The notes below the pieces were generated by a model. That model ran no database searches. It was not told the origin of the DNA and worked only from the letters and a program-made list of their open reading frames with translations. From Methylotenera_A sp049687015 (lineage in GTDB: Bacteria; Pseudomonadota; Gammaproteobacteria; Burkholderiales; Methylophilaceae): a stretch of 18,386 nt of DNA. Made by a program: the position numbers and the translations under genes. Location: positions 1 to 18,386 of the forward strand of contig JBAVIP010000010.1 in assembly GCA_049687015.1 (NCBI GenBank). Reading direction: 5' to 3'. The first letter of the stretch is position 1. Each line of letters begins with the position of its first letter. Of the stretch, positions 1 through 7,196 are shown one piece after another.

Positions 1-11
1 CATAAAAGTGA

Positions 12-40
12 TTGAAAAAAAAGGATTATACGATTAAAAT
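12..40 (+). promoter_or_regulatory. sigma70-type promoter for rpsU operon
   Basis: A -35 box TTGAAA (12-17) and a -10 box TAAAAT (35-40) are separated by exactly 17 bases. They lie about 55 bases upstream of the rpsU start. No other candidate is seen before the gene, so this probably drives rpsU, the DUF3144-like gene and yqeY. Confidence 0.6.
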
Positions 41-94
41 GGCGGACTTTTCTCAAGTTTGTCGCTTGGGTATCATTTTGATAAGAGAGAACGA

Positions 95-307
95 ATGTCT
101 AGTGTACGTGTAAAAGAAAATGAGCCGTTTGACGTTGCATTGCGCCGTTTTAAACGCCTGATTGAAAAAACTGGTTTGTTGAACGACCTTCGCGCACGCG
201 AATTTTACGAGAAACCAACATGGGAACGTAAACGTAAAGCGGCTGCAGCGGTTAAACGTCAATATCGTCGTTTACGCAATCAAACGCTGCCTGCAAAACT
301 TTACTAA
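95..307 (+). CDS. rpsU: 30S ribosomal protein S21
   Basis: This encodes small ribosomal subunit protein S21, which takes part in mRNA binding during translation initiation. The protein is 70 residues long, the usual betaproteobacterial length, and is strongly basic. It starts MSSVRVKENEPF and carries the family landmarks RRFKR, EKTGLL, LRAREFYEKPT and ERKRKAAAAVKR. An upstream in-frame ATG at 59 would add 12 residues unlike the family. The ATG at 95 matches S21 and has a purine-rich AAGAGAGA just upstream, so 95 is chosen. It is the first gene of the macromolecular-synthesis locus and is followed after 11 bases by the DUF3144-like gene. Confidence 0.97.
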   Translation: MSSVRVKENEPFDVALRRFKRLIEKTGLLNDLRAREFYEKPTWERKRKAAAAVKRQYRRLRNQTLPAKLY

Positions 308-318
308 AAGCCAATAAC

Positions 319-630
319 ATGGCCGATTCTAAGCAAGCGGCAAACGCCGAAACTGACTCCAATGACGCGTTTTGGCGCGTGGCAGATACCTTTATCGGCC
401 TTGCTAATGAGCAAGCAACTGAAATAGACCGCGGTGTTGTAAGCGCAGGTTTTTCGTATGGAGCAGCCCGGTTTAATACGTTTGTAATCGCGTCGCAATG
501 TGGCAACAAAGAAGCTTTTGAAGCCGAAAAATCAGCAGCGATTGATTATTTTGTAAATCAATACAGAATGGCGTTGACTGAACATATTGCTGATTACTCA
601 GCCAACTTTGATACCTACATTACGAAATAA
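319..630 (+). CDS. DUF3144-like protein of unknown function
   Basis: This is a small cytoplasmic protein of 103 residues with no signal peptide or membrane segment. The core (FWRVADTFIGLANEQ, then SAGFSYGAARFNTFVIAS, then YRMALTEHIADY) resembles the DUF3144 family as I remember it: a single alpha-helical domain of about 80 residues with an AARFN motif. The function of that family is unknown. The gene begins 11 bases after rpsU and ends 27 bases before yqeY, so it is probably co-transcribed with both. The ribosome-binding site is weak (AAAAG), so translation may depend on coupling to rpsU. The reading frame and spacing make the gene secure; the family name is from memory of the motif. Confidence 0.75.
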   Translation: MADSKQAANAETDSNDAFWRVADTFIGLANEQATEIDRGVVSAGFSYGAARFNTFVIASQCGNKEAFEAEKSAAIDYFVNQYRMALTEHIADYSANFDTYITK

Positions 631-657
631 ATGGCATCAGCAAGTAACCCTTAAGCC

Positions 658-1101
658 ATGAGCTTAAAAAATCAAATCTCCGAAGACATGAAAAATGCCA
701 TGCGCGCTAAAGATAGCGTGCGTCTTGGCGCAATTCGTTTGCTGCTTTCTGCAATTAAACAACGCGAAGTGGATGAGCGCATTGAGTTGACGGATACAGA
801 TGTGATTTCAGTGATCGAAAAAATGCTCAAACAGCGCCGTGATTCAATTGCGGCGTATGAATCAGCCAATAGAACTGATTTGGCGGATGTGGAAAAGTTT
901 GAAGTCAGTGTGCTGCAAACCTACCTGCCGCAACAGCTTACCGAAGGCGAAATCAAAGCGATCCTGGAGAAAGTTGTGACGGACACTGGCGCCGAAGGCG
1001 TTAAGGATATGGGTAAAGTGATGGCTGCCATCAAGCCATTGGTAGCCGGTAAAGCTGATATGGGCAAAATATCAGGCTTGATTAAAACGCGGCTAGGCTA
1101 G
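658..1101 (+). CDS. yqeY: GatB/YqeY domain protein
   Basis: The protein is 147 residues, a normal size for the stand-alone YqeY family. That family shares its domain with the C-terminal tRNA-binding tail of GatB, the glutamyl/aspartyl-tRNA amidotransferase subunit. Family landmarks are the N-terminal DMKNAMRAKD and RLLLSAIKQREVD, the central QRRDSIAAYESANRTDL, the LPQQLTEGEI motif and the C-terminal MGKVMAAIKPLVAGKADM. It is thought to act in the cytoplasm on tRNA-related processes, but the exact role is not settled. It is commonly found between rpsU and dnaG in proteobacteria, as here. A strong terminator follows 20 bases downstream and closes the rpsU operon. Confidence 0.95.
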   Translation: MSLKNQISEDMKNAMRAKDSVRLGAIRLLLSAIKQREVDERIELTDTDVISVIEKMLKQRRDSIAAYESANRTDLADVEKFEVSVLQTYLPQQLTEGEIKAILEKVVTDTGAEGVKDMGKVMAAIKPLVAGKADMGKISGLIKTRLG

Positions 1102-1121
1102 TTTTAAAGATGCAAAATATC

Positions 1122-1144
1122 AAAGGAGCGAAAGCTCCTTTTTT
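1122..1144 (+). terminator. rho-independent terminator after yqeY
   Basis: An 8-base-pair stem AAAGGAGC / GCTCCTTT with a GAAA tetraloop (loop 1130-1133) runs directly into a T tract. It lies 20 bases after the yqeY stop and separates the rpsU-yqeY transcript from dnaG. Confidence 0.92.
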
Positions 1145-1323
1145 GTTTTGTAATTTAAGCTAAAATCACATGAGCCTTGTAAATGTATTTTATGCTTTCA
1201 AAGCTTTAGGTAAGACAAGGCGCGAAATGAAATTGTTTGCGCATACGTGGTTTGGTATGTAAGCGAAAAATTTTATTGAGCAACGCAGTATTACAACAAG
1301 GTTTGAATGGTAGAGAATACATT

Positions 1324-3057
1324 TTGATTCCTGAGAGTTTTATCCAAGAGCTACTCAATCGCGTCGATATCGTGGACGTGATAGACAAAAGCGTCCCGCT
1401 AAAAAAGGCCGGCGCAAATTATTCCGCCTGCTGCCCGTTTCACAATGAAAAATCCCCCAGTTTTACCGTCAGCCCCACCAAGCAGTTTTACCACTGCTTT
1501 GGCTGCGGTGCACACGGCACGGCGATTGGTTTTTTGATGGAATATGCGGGCTTGAGCTTTGTTGAAGCGATACATGATTTAGCCAAAAACGTTGGCATGA
1601 TTGTGCCTCAGGAAACTCGTGATGCCGAACGTGTGCCGCAAAACGTTATGCTTGGTCTGCAGGAAACATTGCAGCAAGCCGCCAATTATTATAAAAACCA
1701 ACTTAAACTATCGCAGCGCGCGATTGATTATTTAAAGGCGCGTGGTTTAAGCGGCCAAATTGCAGCTAAGTTTCAAATTGGCTATGCGCCAGCTGGTTGG
1801 CAGAATCTGCAAAGCGTTTTTCCGCAATACGAAAGTGACGTATTAAACACGGCCGGTTTGGTGGTAGAGAATGAGCAAGGGCGACGTTACGACCGCTTCC
1901 GAGACCGCATTATGTTTCCCATTCACGATCAAAAAGGCCAGGTCATTGGCTTTGGCGGGCGCGTGATCAACCCGGAAGACACGCCTAAATATTACAACTC
2001 GCCAGAAACGCCATTGTTTCAAAAAGGACATGAGCTGTATGGCTTGTTTGTAGCGCGGCGCGCCATACGCGATGCTGGCCGCGTGCTGGTGGTGGAAGGT
2101 TATATGGATGTAGTGGCGCTGGCGCAATATGGCATCGAATATGCGGTGGCGGCGCTGGGCACGGCGACTACGCCGTTTCATATCACCAAGCTTATGCGGC
2201 AAACCGATGAGATTGTATTTTGTTTTGATGGCGATAATGCAGGCCGCACGGCGGCCTGGCGCGCAGCGATGAATGCCTTGCCTGCTTTGACTGATGGGCT
2301 AAAATTACGCTTTTTGTTTTTACCAAAAGAGCACGACCCGGACAGTTATGTACGCGAATTCGGCAAAGAGAAGTTTGAAGCCGAGATGCAAAATGCGATG
2401 CCGCTTTCGCAATATATCGTTCAACATTTGAGTGAGGGAAATCCGCTCAATTCTCAAGAAGATAAAGTGAAGTTATTGAATGAGGCCGAGCCGATTTTGC
2501 GGCAGATCCAGGCACCGCGTTTTGCCTTGATGCTACGAAAACGTATTGCAGAGTTGGCCGGAGTGACGGATGCGGAAATGCAGAGTTTGCTGAAGCTGCC
2601 TGCCATAAACAAAGCGCCAGCCAAAGTGACACAAAGACAGTCTCGGGCACCGGTATCACTTAAAAAACGTTTCGTGTTAATGATATTGATGCAACCAGGT
2701 TTGGCGAAAATAGAGCATTTAAATTTTGCGCAGGGTTTTGCTGAGGAAGATGTGTTGCTAAAAGCCACTCTAAATGCCGCGTTAGCACAGCCACAGTCCA
2801 GGCCGGCCGCCTTGTTGCACACGATAGAACCAAAGGTTGACGTTAGATTGCTACGAGAAATTCAAAGAGAATTGCAATTGCTGGATGAAAGTTTGGATTT
2901 TGCGCTTGAATTTGAAGGTGCGCGTACCCAACTTGTTGAAATGATGCAGCAAAAACAGCATGGTGGTTTGCTTGAGGCGCTGAAGGAAAAACCACTCAAC
3001 GCACTAACAGCTGAAGAGCGTGAAATGCTTAAAAATCTGACCGCAAAAAAACTATAA
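1324..3057 (+). CDS. dnaG: DNA primase DnaG
   Basis: DnaG synthesises RNA primers for replication, working with the DnaB helicase. The protein is 577 residues (581 in E. coli). Domains in order: a CHC2 zinc-binding domain with ligands C37, H40, C58 and C61; the RNA polymerase core with its TOPRIM part, showing E258 in VVEGYMDVVAL and D302/D304 in CFDGDNAG; and a helicase-binding C-terminal region from about residue 430. I chose the TTG at 1324 because it gives MIPESFIQELLNRVDIVD, the usual betaproteobacterial N-terminus, and keeps the zinc ligands three residues from their E. coli numbering. An in-frame TTG at 1237 would add 29 unrelated residues. A GGTAGAGAA stretch upstream of 1324 may serve as the ribosome-binding site. 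dnaG lies between terminators, so it probably has its own promoter, which I could not place with confidence. Confidence 0.97.
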   Translation: MIPESFIQELLNRVDIVDVIDKSVPLKKAGANYSACCPFHNEKSPSFTVSPTKQFYHCFGCGAHGTAIGFLMEYAGLSFVEAIHDLAKNVGMIVPQETRDAERVPQNVMLGLQETLQQAANYYKNQLKLSQRAIDYLKARGLSGQIAAKFQIGYAPAGWQNLQSVFPQYESDVLNTAGLVVENEQGRRYDRFRDRIMFPIHDQKGQVIGFGGRVINPEDTPKYYNSPETPLFQKGHELYGLFVARRAIRDAGRVLVVEGYMDVVALAQYGIEYAVAALGTATTPFHITKLMRQTDEIVFCFDGDNAGRTAAWRAAMNALPALTDGLKLRFLFLPKEHDPDSYVREFGKEKFEAEMQNAMPLSQYIVQHLSEGNPLNSQEDKVKLLNEAEPILRQIQAPRFALMLRKRIAELAGVTDAEMQSLLKLPAINKAPAKVTQRQSRAPVSLKKRFVLMILMQPGLAKIEHLNFAQGFAEEDVLLKATLNAALAQPQSRPAALLHTIEPKVDVRLLREIQRELQLLDESLDFALEFEGARTQLVEMMQQKQHGGLLEALKEKPLNALTAEEREMLKNLTAKKL

Positions 3058-3100
3058 CGAAAATTTAGTTTCCAACGTGCATCTTGATTAAAAGTTAAGC

Positions 3101-3127
3101 AAAAGCGCTTAAAATTAAGCGCTTTTT
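3101..3127 (+). terminator. hairpin between dnaG and rpoD
   Basis: A perfect 11-base-pair stem (3101-3111 with 3116-3126) with a four-base loop ends in a short T run (3123-3127). The stem is partly AT and the T tract is short, so it may be a leaky terminator or a processing signal. Its left part overlaps the candidate -35 of the rpoD promoter. Confidence 0.7.
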
Positions 3128-3137
3128 GAGGTATAAT
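3109..3137 (+). promoter_or_regulatory. candidate sigma70 promoter for rpoD
   Basis: A perfect -10 box TATAAT (3132-3137) is 17 bases from a weak -35 TTAAAA (3109-3114). The -35 lies inside the hairpin that follows dnaG. Initiation here would give a leader of about 65-70 bases before the rpoD ATG at 3212. Confidence 0.5.
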
Positions 3138-3211
3138 CGAGGGTTTTCCGTGGCAGTCACCAGTTGCAGAACGTAAGACTCACAGATAGAAATTTATAGA
3201 TAGGATCGGGC

Positions 3212-5158
3212 ATGGCCAGACCAAAATCAGACAAAACATTAGAAAAAGAGCGGCTTAAGCTCGCGGCAGAGGCGGCACAAGACCCGGCCGCGCAGGCGAT
3301 AGATGCAGAAGCACGCCGCACACGCCTGAAATCGCTCATTATCCTGGGCAAAGAGCGCGGCTATTTAACCTATGCCGAAATCAACGACCATTTGCCGGAT
3401 GATGTGCAGAATTCTGAGCAAATTGACGGCATTATCGGCATGATCAACGATATGGGTATTCAGGTGTACGAAGAAGCGCCTGATGCCGAAGTATTGTTGA
3501 TGTCCGATGCGCCGCCTCCAGTGACCGACGAAGATGCCGTAGAAGAAGCCGAAGCGGCACTTGCTACGGTAGATTCTGACTTCGGCCGCACGACTGACCC
3601 TGTGCGTATGTACATGCGTGAAATGGGTACGGTCGATCTGCTCACGCGCGAAGGCGAGATTGAAATCGCCAAACGTATTGAAGATGGCCTTAAGCACATG
3701 GTGCAGGCTATTGCGGCCTGCCCGACTACTATTGCACAGTTGTTGGCGATGGTGGAGCAGGTAGAGAAAGATGAAATCAGCGTCGATGACCTGGTAGACG
3801 GCCTGATTGATAGCGACATTGGTTTGGAAGATGCTATCGCGGCTGAAGCGGCTGAAGAAGAAGTAGACGAGGCTGAAGAGGGTGAAGACGACGATGAGGA
3901 TGGCGCAAAAGCTGCGGCCATTTCCGCCGAGGCGTTGGCCAAGTTAAAAGAGGAAGTGTTGAAACGGTTTGCGGTGATTCGCAAAGCCAATGCCGAAATG
4001 AACGCGATTCGCGAACAAAAAGGTTCGCAAGATCCAGAATATAAGAGACTGCATGAATCTGTGCTGCAAGAGCTTACCGCGTTCAGATTCTCCGCAAAAC
4101 AAGTGGAAGCCCTGTGCGAGCAGGTGCGTGTCCTGGTAGAAGAAGTGCGTGGTCATGAGCGTAAAGTGATGGATTTCTGCGTGGATAAATCCGGCATGCC
4201 ACGCGCACATTTTATTAAGAGCTTCCCAGGTAACGAAATTAATTTGAGCTGGCTAGATACAGAATTGAGTCTAGACAAGCCTTATATTGAGCGCTTGGTT
4301 CGCTACAAACACTCTATTGTGGATCAGCAAGATAGACTCATCGCGCTGCAAAATAAAGTGGGTATTCCGATTAAAGAGCTTAAAGAAATCAACAAGCAAA
4401 TGACCACAGGCGAGGCGCGTGCGCGTCGCGCCAAGCGTGAGATGATCGAGGCTAACCTGCGTTTGGTGATTTCGATTGCCAAAAAATACACCAACCGTGG
4501 TTTGCAGTTTTTGGATTTGATTCAAGAAGGCAACATTGGCCTGATGAAGGCAGTGGATAAATTTGAATATCGCCGTGGCTACAAATTTTCTACCTACGCA
4601 ACATGGTGGATTCGCCAGGCGATAACACGCTCGATTGCTGATCAGGCACGCACCATTCGTATCCCAGTGCACATGATTGAAACGATTAACAAGATGAATC
4701 GTATCAGCCGGCAGATTTTGCAGGAAACCGGTATAGAGCCAGACCCAGCTACGCTAGCTGAAAAAATGGAAATGCCTGAAGACAAGATTCGAAAAATCTT
4801 AAAAATCAGCAAAGAACCTATCTCGATGGAAACACCGATTGGCGATGATGAAGATTCACACTTGGGTGATTTCATTGAAGACAATACAACCCTGGCGCCT
4901 ATGGAGGCTGCGGTTTACGCCAGCTTGCGCGATGCGACGAGTGAAGTGTTGGAGTCGCTCACTCCACGCGAGGCGAAGGTGCTGCGTATGCGCTTTGGTA
5001 TCGAGATGAATACCGATCATACCTTGGAAGAAGTAGGCAAGCAGTTTGACGTAACGCGTGAGCGCATCCGTCAAATAGAGGCAAAAGCGTTGCGTAAATT
5101 GCGTCATCCAACGCGTTCTGAGCGTTTGAGAAGCTTCCTGGAAACAGGACAAGATTAA
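3212..5158 (+). CDS. rpoD: primary sigma factor RpoD (sigma70)
   Basis: This is the housekeeping sigma subunit of RNA polymerase, which recognises -10 and -35 promoter elements. It is 648 residues, somewhat longer than the 613 of E. coli, as is common in betaproteobacteria. Domains in order: region 1.1 (about 35-95); region 1.2 (TDPVRMYMREMGTV at about 128-141); a non-conserved region with an acidic run of Glu/Asp at about 210-232; region 2 from about 413, including DLIQEGNIGLMKAVDKFEYR and the TYATWWIRQAITR of region 2.3/2.4; region 3; and region 4 from about 583 (LTPREAKVLRMRFG) with the helix-turn-helix TLEEVGKQFDVTRERIRQIE. The start is supported by GGATCGGG just upstream. It follows dnaG, the classical order, with its own putative promoter. 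Confidence 0.99.
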   Translation: MARPKSDKTLEKERLKLAAEAAQDPAAQAIDAEARRTRLKSLIILGKERGYLTYAEINDHLPDDVQNSEQIDGIIGMINDMGIQVYEEAPDAEVLLMSDAPPPVTDEDAVEEAEAALATVDSDFGRTTDPVRMYMREMGTVDLLTREGEIEIAKRIEDGLKHMVQAIAACPTTIAQLLAMVEQVEKDEISVDDLVDGLIDSDIGLEDAIAAEAAEEEVDEAEEGEDDDEDGAKAAAISAEALAKLKEEVLKRFAVIRKANAEMNAIREQKGSQDPEYKRLHESVLQELTAFRFSAKQVEALCEQVRVLVEEVRGHERKVMDFCVDKSGMPRAHFIKSFPGNEINLSWLDTELSLDKPYIERLVRYKHSIVDQQDRLIALQNKVGIPIKELKEINKQMTTGEARARRAKREMIEANLRLVISIAKKYTNRGLQFLDLIQEGNIGLMKAVDKFEYRRGYKFSTYATWWIRQAITRSIADQARTIRIPVHMIETINKMNRISRQILQETGIEPDPATLAEKMEMPEDKIRKILKISKEPISMETPIGDDEDSHLGDFIEDNTTLAPMEAAVYASLRDATSEVLESLTPREAKVLRMRFGIEMNTDHTLEEVGKQFDVTRERIRQIEAKALRKLRHPTRSERLRSFLETGQD

Positions 5159-5167
5159 AAGTTTTTA

Positions 5168-5269
5168 ATGTTTGGTTTTTAACCAAACTGACAAGAAAAA
5201 CGAGCGAAGACGGTATATGTTATACGGCGAGCGAAGTTTGACAAAGTTGGTTTGGTTAAAAATAAACAT
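5168..5269. repeat. nested inverted and direct repeats between rpoD and tRNA-Ile2
   Basis: The left arm (5168-5188) is nearly the reverse complement of the right arm (5250-5269). The left arm can also fold on itself (TTTGGTT/AACCAAA, 5171-5187). Between the arms lie two copies of CGAGCGAAG (5201-5209, 5228-5236) flanking a small hairpin GTATA/TATAC. There is no good T tract, so this is not a standard terminator. It could be a dispersed intergenic repeat or a processing structure for the rpoD and tRNA transcripts. Confidence 0.7.
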
Positions 5270-5272
5270 TCA

Positions 5273-5351
<79 letters not shown>

Positions 5352-5360
5352 ATTATCACG

Positions 5361-5394
5361 CGGCTTGGAGGGTAACATCTCTAGGCCGTTTTTC
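5361..5394 (+). terminator. tRNA-Ile2 terminator
   Basis: A 10-base-pair stem with two G-U pairs (5361-5370 with 5379-5388) and an 8-base loop is followed by TTTTTC. It begins ten bases after the CCA end. A related terminator (7127-7156) follows the distal tRNA fragment. Confidence 0.9.
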
Positions 5395-5419
5395 TTTTTC
5401 TGCACATTAGGAGTTTGCA

Positions 5420-5677
5420 ATGTATAACACATTAGTACTCGAATATCTAAAGAAGCATGGACAAAGGTGCGACAGAGAGATTGCTAAAGCAACGGGCATA
5501 TCACTTATCCAAATCCGCAACTCTATTTCAGAGTTAGAGCTAATTAAAGCGATCTCTAGCTGCAGCGTTACCAATTTTGAAGATGGAGTGGCCATTGAAG
5601 GCATGCTATGCCGAATTTCTGGCTATATACCGCCCGCAGCACCTGGCAGAAAAGCTACACCGCAGCGCACTAACTAG
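5420..5677 (+). CDS. small winged-helix-like DNA-binding protein
   Basis: This is an 85-residue protein of unknown function. It has a clear ribosome-binding site AGGAG (5409-5413), 6 bases before the ATG. The N-terminal half reads like a winged helix-turn-helix: LEYLKKHGQRCDREIAKATG, then a recognition-helix-like LIQIRNSISELE, followed by a wing-like segment CSVTNFEDG and a conserved-looking IEGMLCRISGYIPPAAPGRK end. No enzyme motif, signal peptide or membrane segment is seen. A broken paralogue lies 0.6 kb downstream (6081-6293), which shows that this family was duplicated in the island. It sits directly behind the tRNA terminator, and its stop codon abuts a degraded tRNA 3' copy. A regulator of a mobile element is a plausible but unproven role. 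Confidence 0.75.
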   Translation: MYNTLVLEYLKKHGQRCDREIAKATGISLIQIRNSISELELIKAISSCSVTNFEDGVAIEGMLCRISGYIPPAAPGRKATPQRTN

Positions 5678-5720
5678 AATCTGTTGGTACTGTGGTTGGG
5701 TTCATAGAGGTCACCATATT
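5678..5720 (+). repeat. degraded copy of the tRNA-Ile2 3' half
   Basis: The stretch from AATCTGTTGGTACTGTG onward matches the tRNA from the anticodon-stem 3' side (5311 on), then continues with diverged T-arm and acceptor sequence (ATAGAGGTCACCA against ACAGAGGGGCCACCA). It can no longer be a tRNA because the 5' half is absent. It looks like an old attachment-site remnant. Confidence 0.75.
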
Positions 5721-5754
5721 AAATTAACGGTTTGTATGACTAAGTCATGTAGGC

Positions 5755-5763
5755 TGTTATAAT
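5755..5763 (+). promoter_or_regulatory. extended -10 promoter upstream of DUF2934 gene
   Basis: TGT followed by a perfect TATAAT (5758-5763) forms an extended -10 element. It lies about 58 bases before the ATG at 5821. No -35 at standard spacing is obvious, which is usual for extended -10 promoters. Confidence 0.45.
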
Positions 5764-5820
5764 TAACCTCCGGGGCTCACACCGCGGTAACTATATACAC
5801 AACCTTGGCAAGGATTTATC

Positions 5821-6057
5821 ATGACTGAAACCAAATCAAAACCCTCAGTAAAAAAGGCCGCTGCTTCGGAAACAACCGTCAAGAAAGCTACCCCTTCAAC
5901 TCGTGCAAAGAAAACCATGAATGTTGCTAGTAATCAAAAACGTTACGAAATGATTCAACGTACCGCTTACTTTATCGCCGAGCACAATGGGTTCGTCGGT
6001 GACCCGCATGCATTCTGGGCTGAAGCAGAGGCACAAATTAGCAAAAAGAAACTGTGA
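5821..6057 (+). CDS. DUF2934 domain protein
   Basis: This is a 78-residue protein. The first 35 residues are rich in Lys, Ser, Thr and Ala and are probably disordered, possibly nucleic-acid binding. Residues 40-75 (YEMIQRTAYFIAEHNGFVGDPHAFWAEAEAQI) match the short DUF2934 motif: an AYxxAE segment, a Gly/Asp-Pro turn, and a W-x-E-AE-x-I helix. The molecular role of DUF2934 is unknown; such proteins are often small and occur in soil and freshwater proteobacteria. An AAGGAT ribosome-binding site precedes the ATG by 7 bases, and an extended -10 promoter lies upstream. The gene lies inside the tRNA-flanked scar. Confidence 0.8.
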   Translation: MTETKSKPSVKKAAASETTVKKATPSTRAKKTMNVASNQKRYEMIQRTAYFIAEHNGFVGDPHAFWAEAEAQISKKKL

Positions 6058-6080
6058 CATAATCAGCTTCAATACCCTAA

Positions 6081-6293
6081 TATCTGAAGAAACACGGACA
6101 GCAAGCCGGCTGGGAAATAGCGGCAGCAATGGACATATCACTTTTCAAGGTTAGCATCTTCCTGACAGGCTTTTCAGAACGTGGTGAGATTTCTTGATGT
6201 AGTGTGACTAGGTTTTCTGACGGGAAGTCGGTTGAAGAAACGTTTTGCCGTGATGCTGAAGTTATCCCACCCAAGGCTCTGGCAGGAAGTCGA
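6081..6293 (+). pseudogene. broken paralogue of the 5420 winged-helix-like gene
   Basis: Read in the frame starting TAT at 6081, the translation begins YLKKHGQ, as in the intact gene, then EIAAAMDISLFKV (against EIAKATGISLIQI), CSVTRFSDGKSVEE (against CSVTNFEDGVAIEG) and a terminal IPP...AGSR (against IPP...PGRK). The frame is closed by TAA immediately upstream (6078-6080) and interrupted by an in-frame TGA at 6195-6197, just before CSVTRF. No usable start codon is seen. The order and spacing of the shared motifs over about 70 residues make common ancestry clear. Confidence 0.75.
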
Positions 6294-6358
6294 GTGTGTA
6301 ATTTTACATGGCATTACAAGGCACTTATTAAGTGAATCTAGGACTTGCTCAGCCAGTT

Positions 6359-6745
6359 TTAGTCTTCATCTTGATCAGGTGAGTGTGATTGCACATCATC
6401 ATAAATAGATTGAGCAATAGCGCCAAAAGCATTATTTGCCATGTTTTCAGTGTCATCACTGTATTGGTTGTTATCACGTAATTCACTGCGCGTTTCTACT
6501 TCTCTCAGGAACTGAATATATGAGGCGCCACTACCATAGAAGGTGCCTGCTGATCGCTGATTTTGATTGTCCAGAGAAGGATTGCTAAAGGTGATTGTAT
6601 AAGTCTTGTCATTTACTAATACATCAAAAGTAATGTTAAACGGATTGGGATTAGCATTAATGTCCTCAGGAGATTCATTCCAATCCACATCATTGATGGT
6701 TACAGCAATATCATTGATGTAAACAATTCTTCTGTTCTTGCTCAT
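6359..6745 (-). CDS. hypothetical acidic protein
   Basis: This is a 128-residue protein with no family I recognise. It is rich in Asn, Asp and Ser, has no signal peptide or membrane segment, and ends in an acidic tail (SHSPDQDED). Residues 8-55 alternate hydrophobic and polar residues (IVYINDIAVTI, FNITFDVLVNDKTYTITF), which suggests a small beta-sandwich or beta-sheet domain. The second half looks more helical. The start is supported by AGGAAA 6-7 bases upstream of the ATG on the minus strand. It is the only minus-strand gene inside the tRNA-flanked scar, and is probably cargo of a former element. The frame and ribosome-binding site support a real gene, but no homology can be claimed. Confidence 0.6.
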   Translation of the reverse strand: MSKNRRIVYINDIAVTINDVDWNESPEDINANPNPFNITFDVLVNDKTYTITFSNPSLDNQNQRSAGTFYGSGASYIQFLREVETRSELRDNNQYSDDTENMANNAFGAIAQSIYDDVQSHSPDQDED

Positions 6746-7071
6746 AGTATTTTCCTATGGTTATGTTTGGCATTGTCAAGGCAACCCTCAAAAGTCTGGT
6801 CACGATGAGCAGGTGAGTTAATATTGTACATGCAAAGGACCCCTATGCCTTCTTGGCTGATTAATCTAAAACTTTTACCTGCCCCGTTGCGCCTTAATTG
6901 GTTAGCGGGTTTTTTACGTTTAACTAAAGAGATTTGCAAACATATTAACAATTGCTGCAACATTTTCAGTTGTTGGGCTAGGGTATGTACTTGTAAAAAA
7001 TCAGCAATTAAGTAATTTAATTTCAAAATTTTTATTTTGTTATACCTATCAAATCGAGTGAAGTCCACTAC
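6746..7071. other. AT-rich gene-poor stretch in the island scar
   Basis: I see no convincing gene here. Short open frames on both strands have low-complexity or cysteine-scattered translations without ribosome-binding sites. A weak hairpin ending in six T residues (about 6883-6915, CCCG/CGGG with wobbles) could be a plus-strand terminator. The right end runs into the distal tRNA fragment. It is best read as decayed sequence of the former element. Confidence 0.4.
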
Positions 7072-7118
7072 ACTCATAATCCGTTGGTACTGTGTTCGAC
7101 CCTTAAAATTACCACCAA
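7072..7118 (+). repeat. distal tRNA-Ile2 3' fragment (attR-like)
   Basis: Bases 7072-7100 are identical to 5306-5334 of tRNA-Ile2 over 29 positions, starting at the edge of the anticodon loop and running into the T loop. The T-stem 3' strand and acceptor strand then diverge, but ACCACCAAT remains. A hairpin terminator similar in position to that of the tRNA follows. Starting at the anticodon loop and ending at the tRNA 3' end is typical of tyrosine-integrase attachment cores. Confidence 0.85.
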
Positions 7119-7126
7119 TATCCATG

Positions 7127-7156
7127 CGGCTTACAGCGATGTAAGCCGTCTTTTTA
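7127..7156 (+). terminator. terminator behind the distal tRNA fragment
   Basis: A perfect 8-base-pair stem CGGCTTAC/GTAAGCCG with loop AGCGAT is followed by TCTTTTTA. The T tract is on the plus strand, so it does not serve the convergent ald gene. It probably was the original terminator of the tRNA gene before an element inserted. Confidence 0.8.
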
Positions 7157-7196
7157 TTTCCCTTTATAAGTCATCATATTAAACAATTGTCCAATA

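Noticed and set aside
59..94. Longer rpsU start at 59.
   Set aside because: Would add 12 residues not found in S21 and lacks a ribosome-binding site; the ATG at 95 has one.
1237..1323. Upstream extension of dnaG from a TTG at 1237 (29 extra residues).
   Set aside because: The added residues do not resemble any DnaG N-terminus, while the TTG at 1324 gives the family's usual MIPESF start and zinc-ligand numbering.
5577..5762. 61-residue plus-strand frame overlapping the winged-helix-like gene.
   Set aside because: It runs through the tRNA remnant and the DUF2934 promoter; it is a shadow of the real gene.
6742..7125. 127-residue minus-strand frame.
   Set aside because: Its first part is the reverse of the tRNA fragment, there is no ribosome-binding site, and composition is not protein-like.
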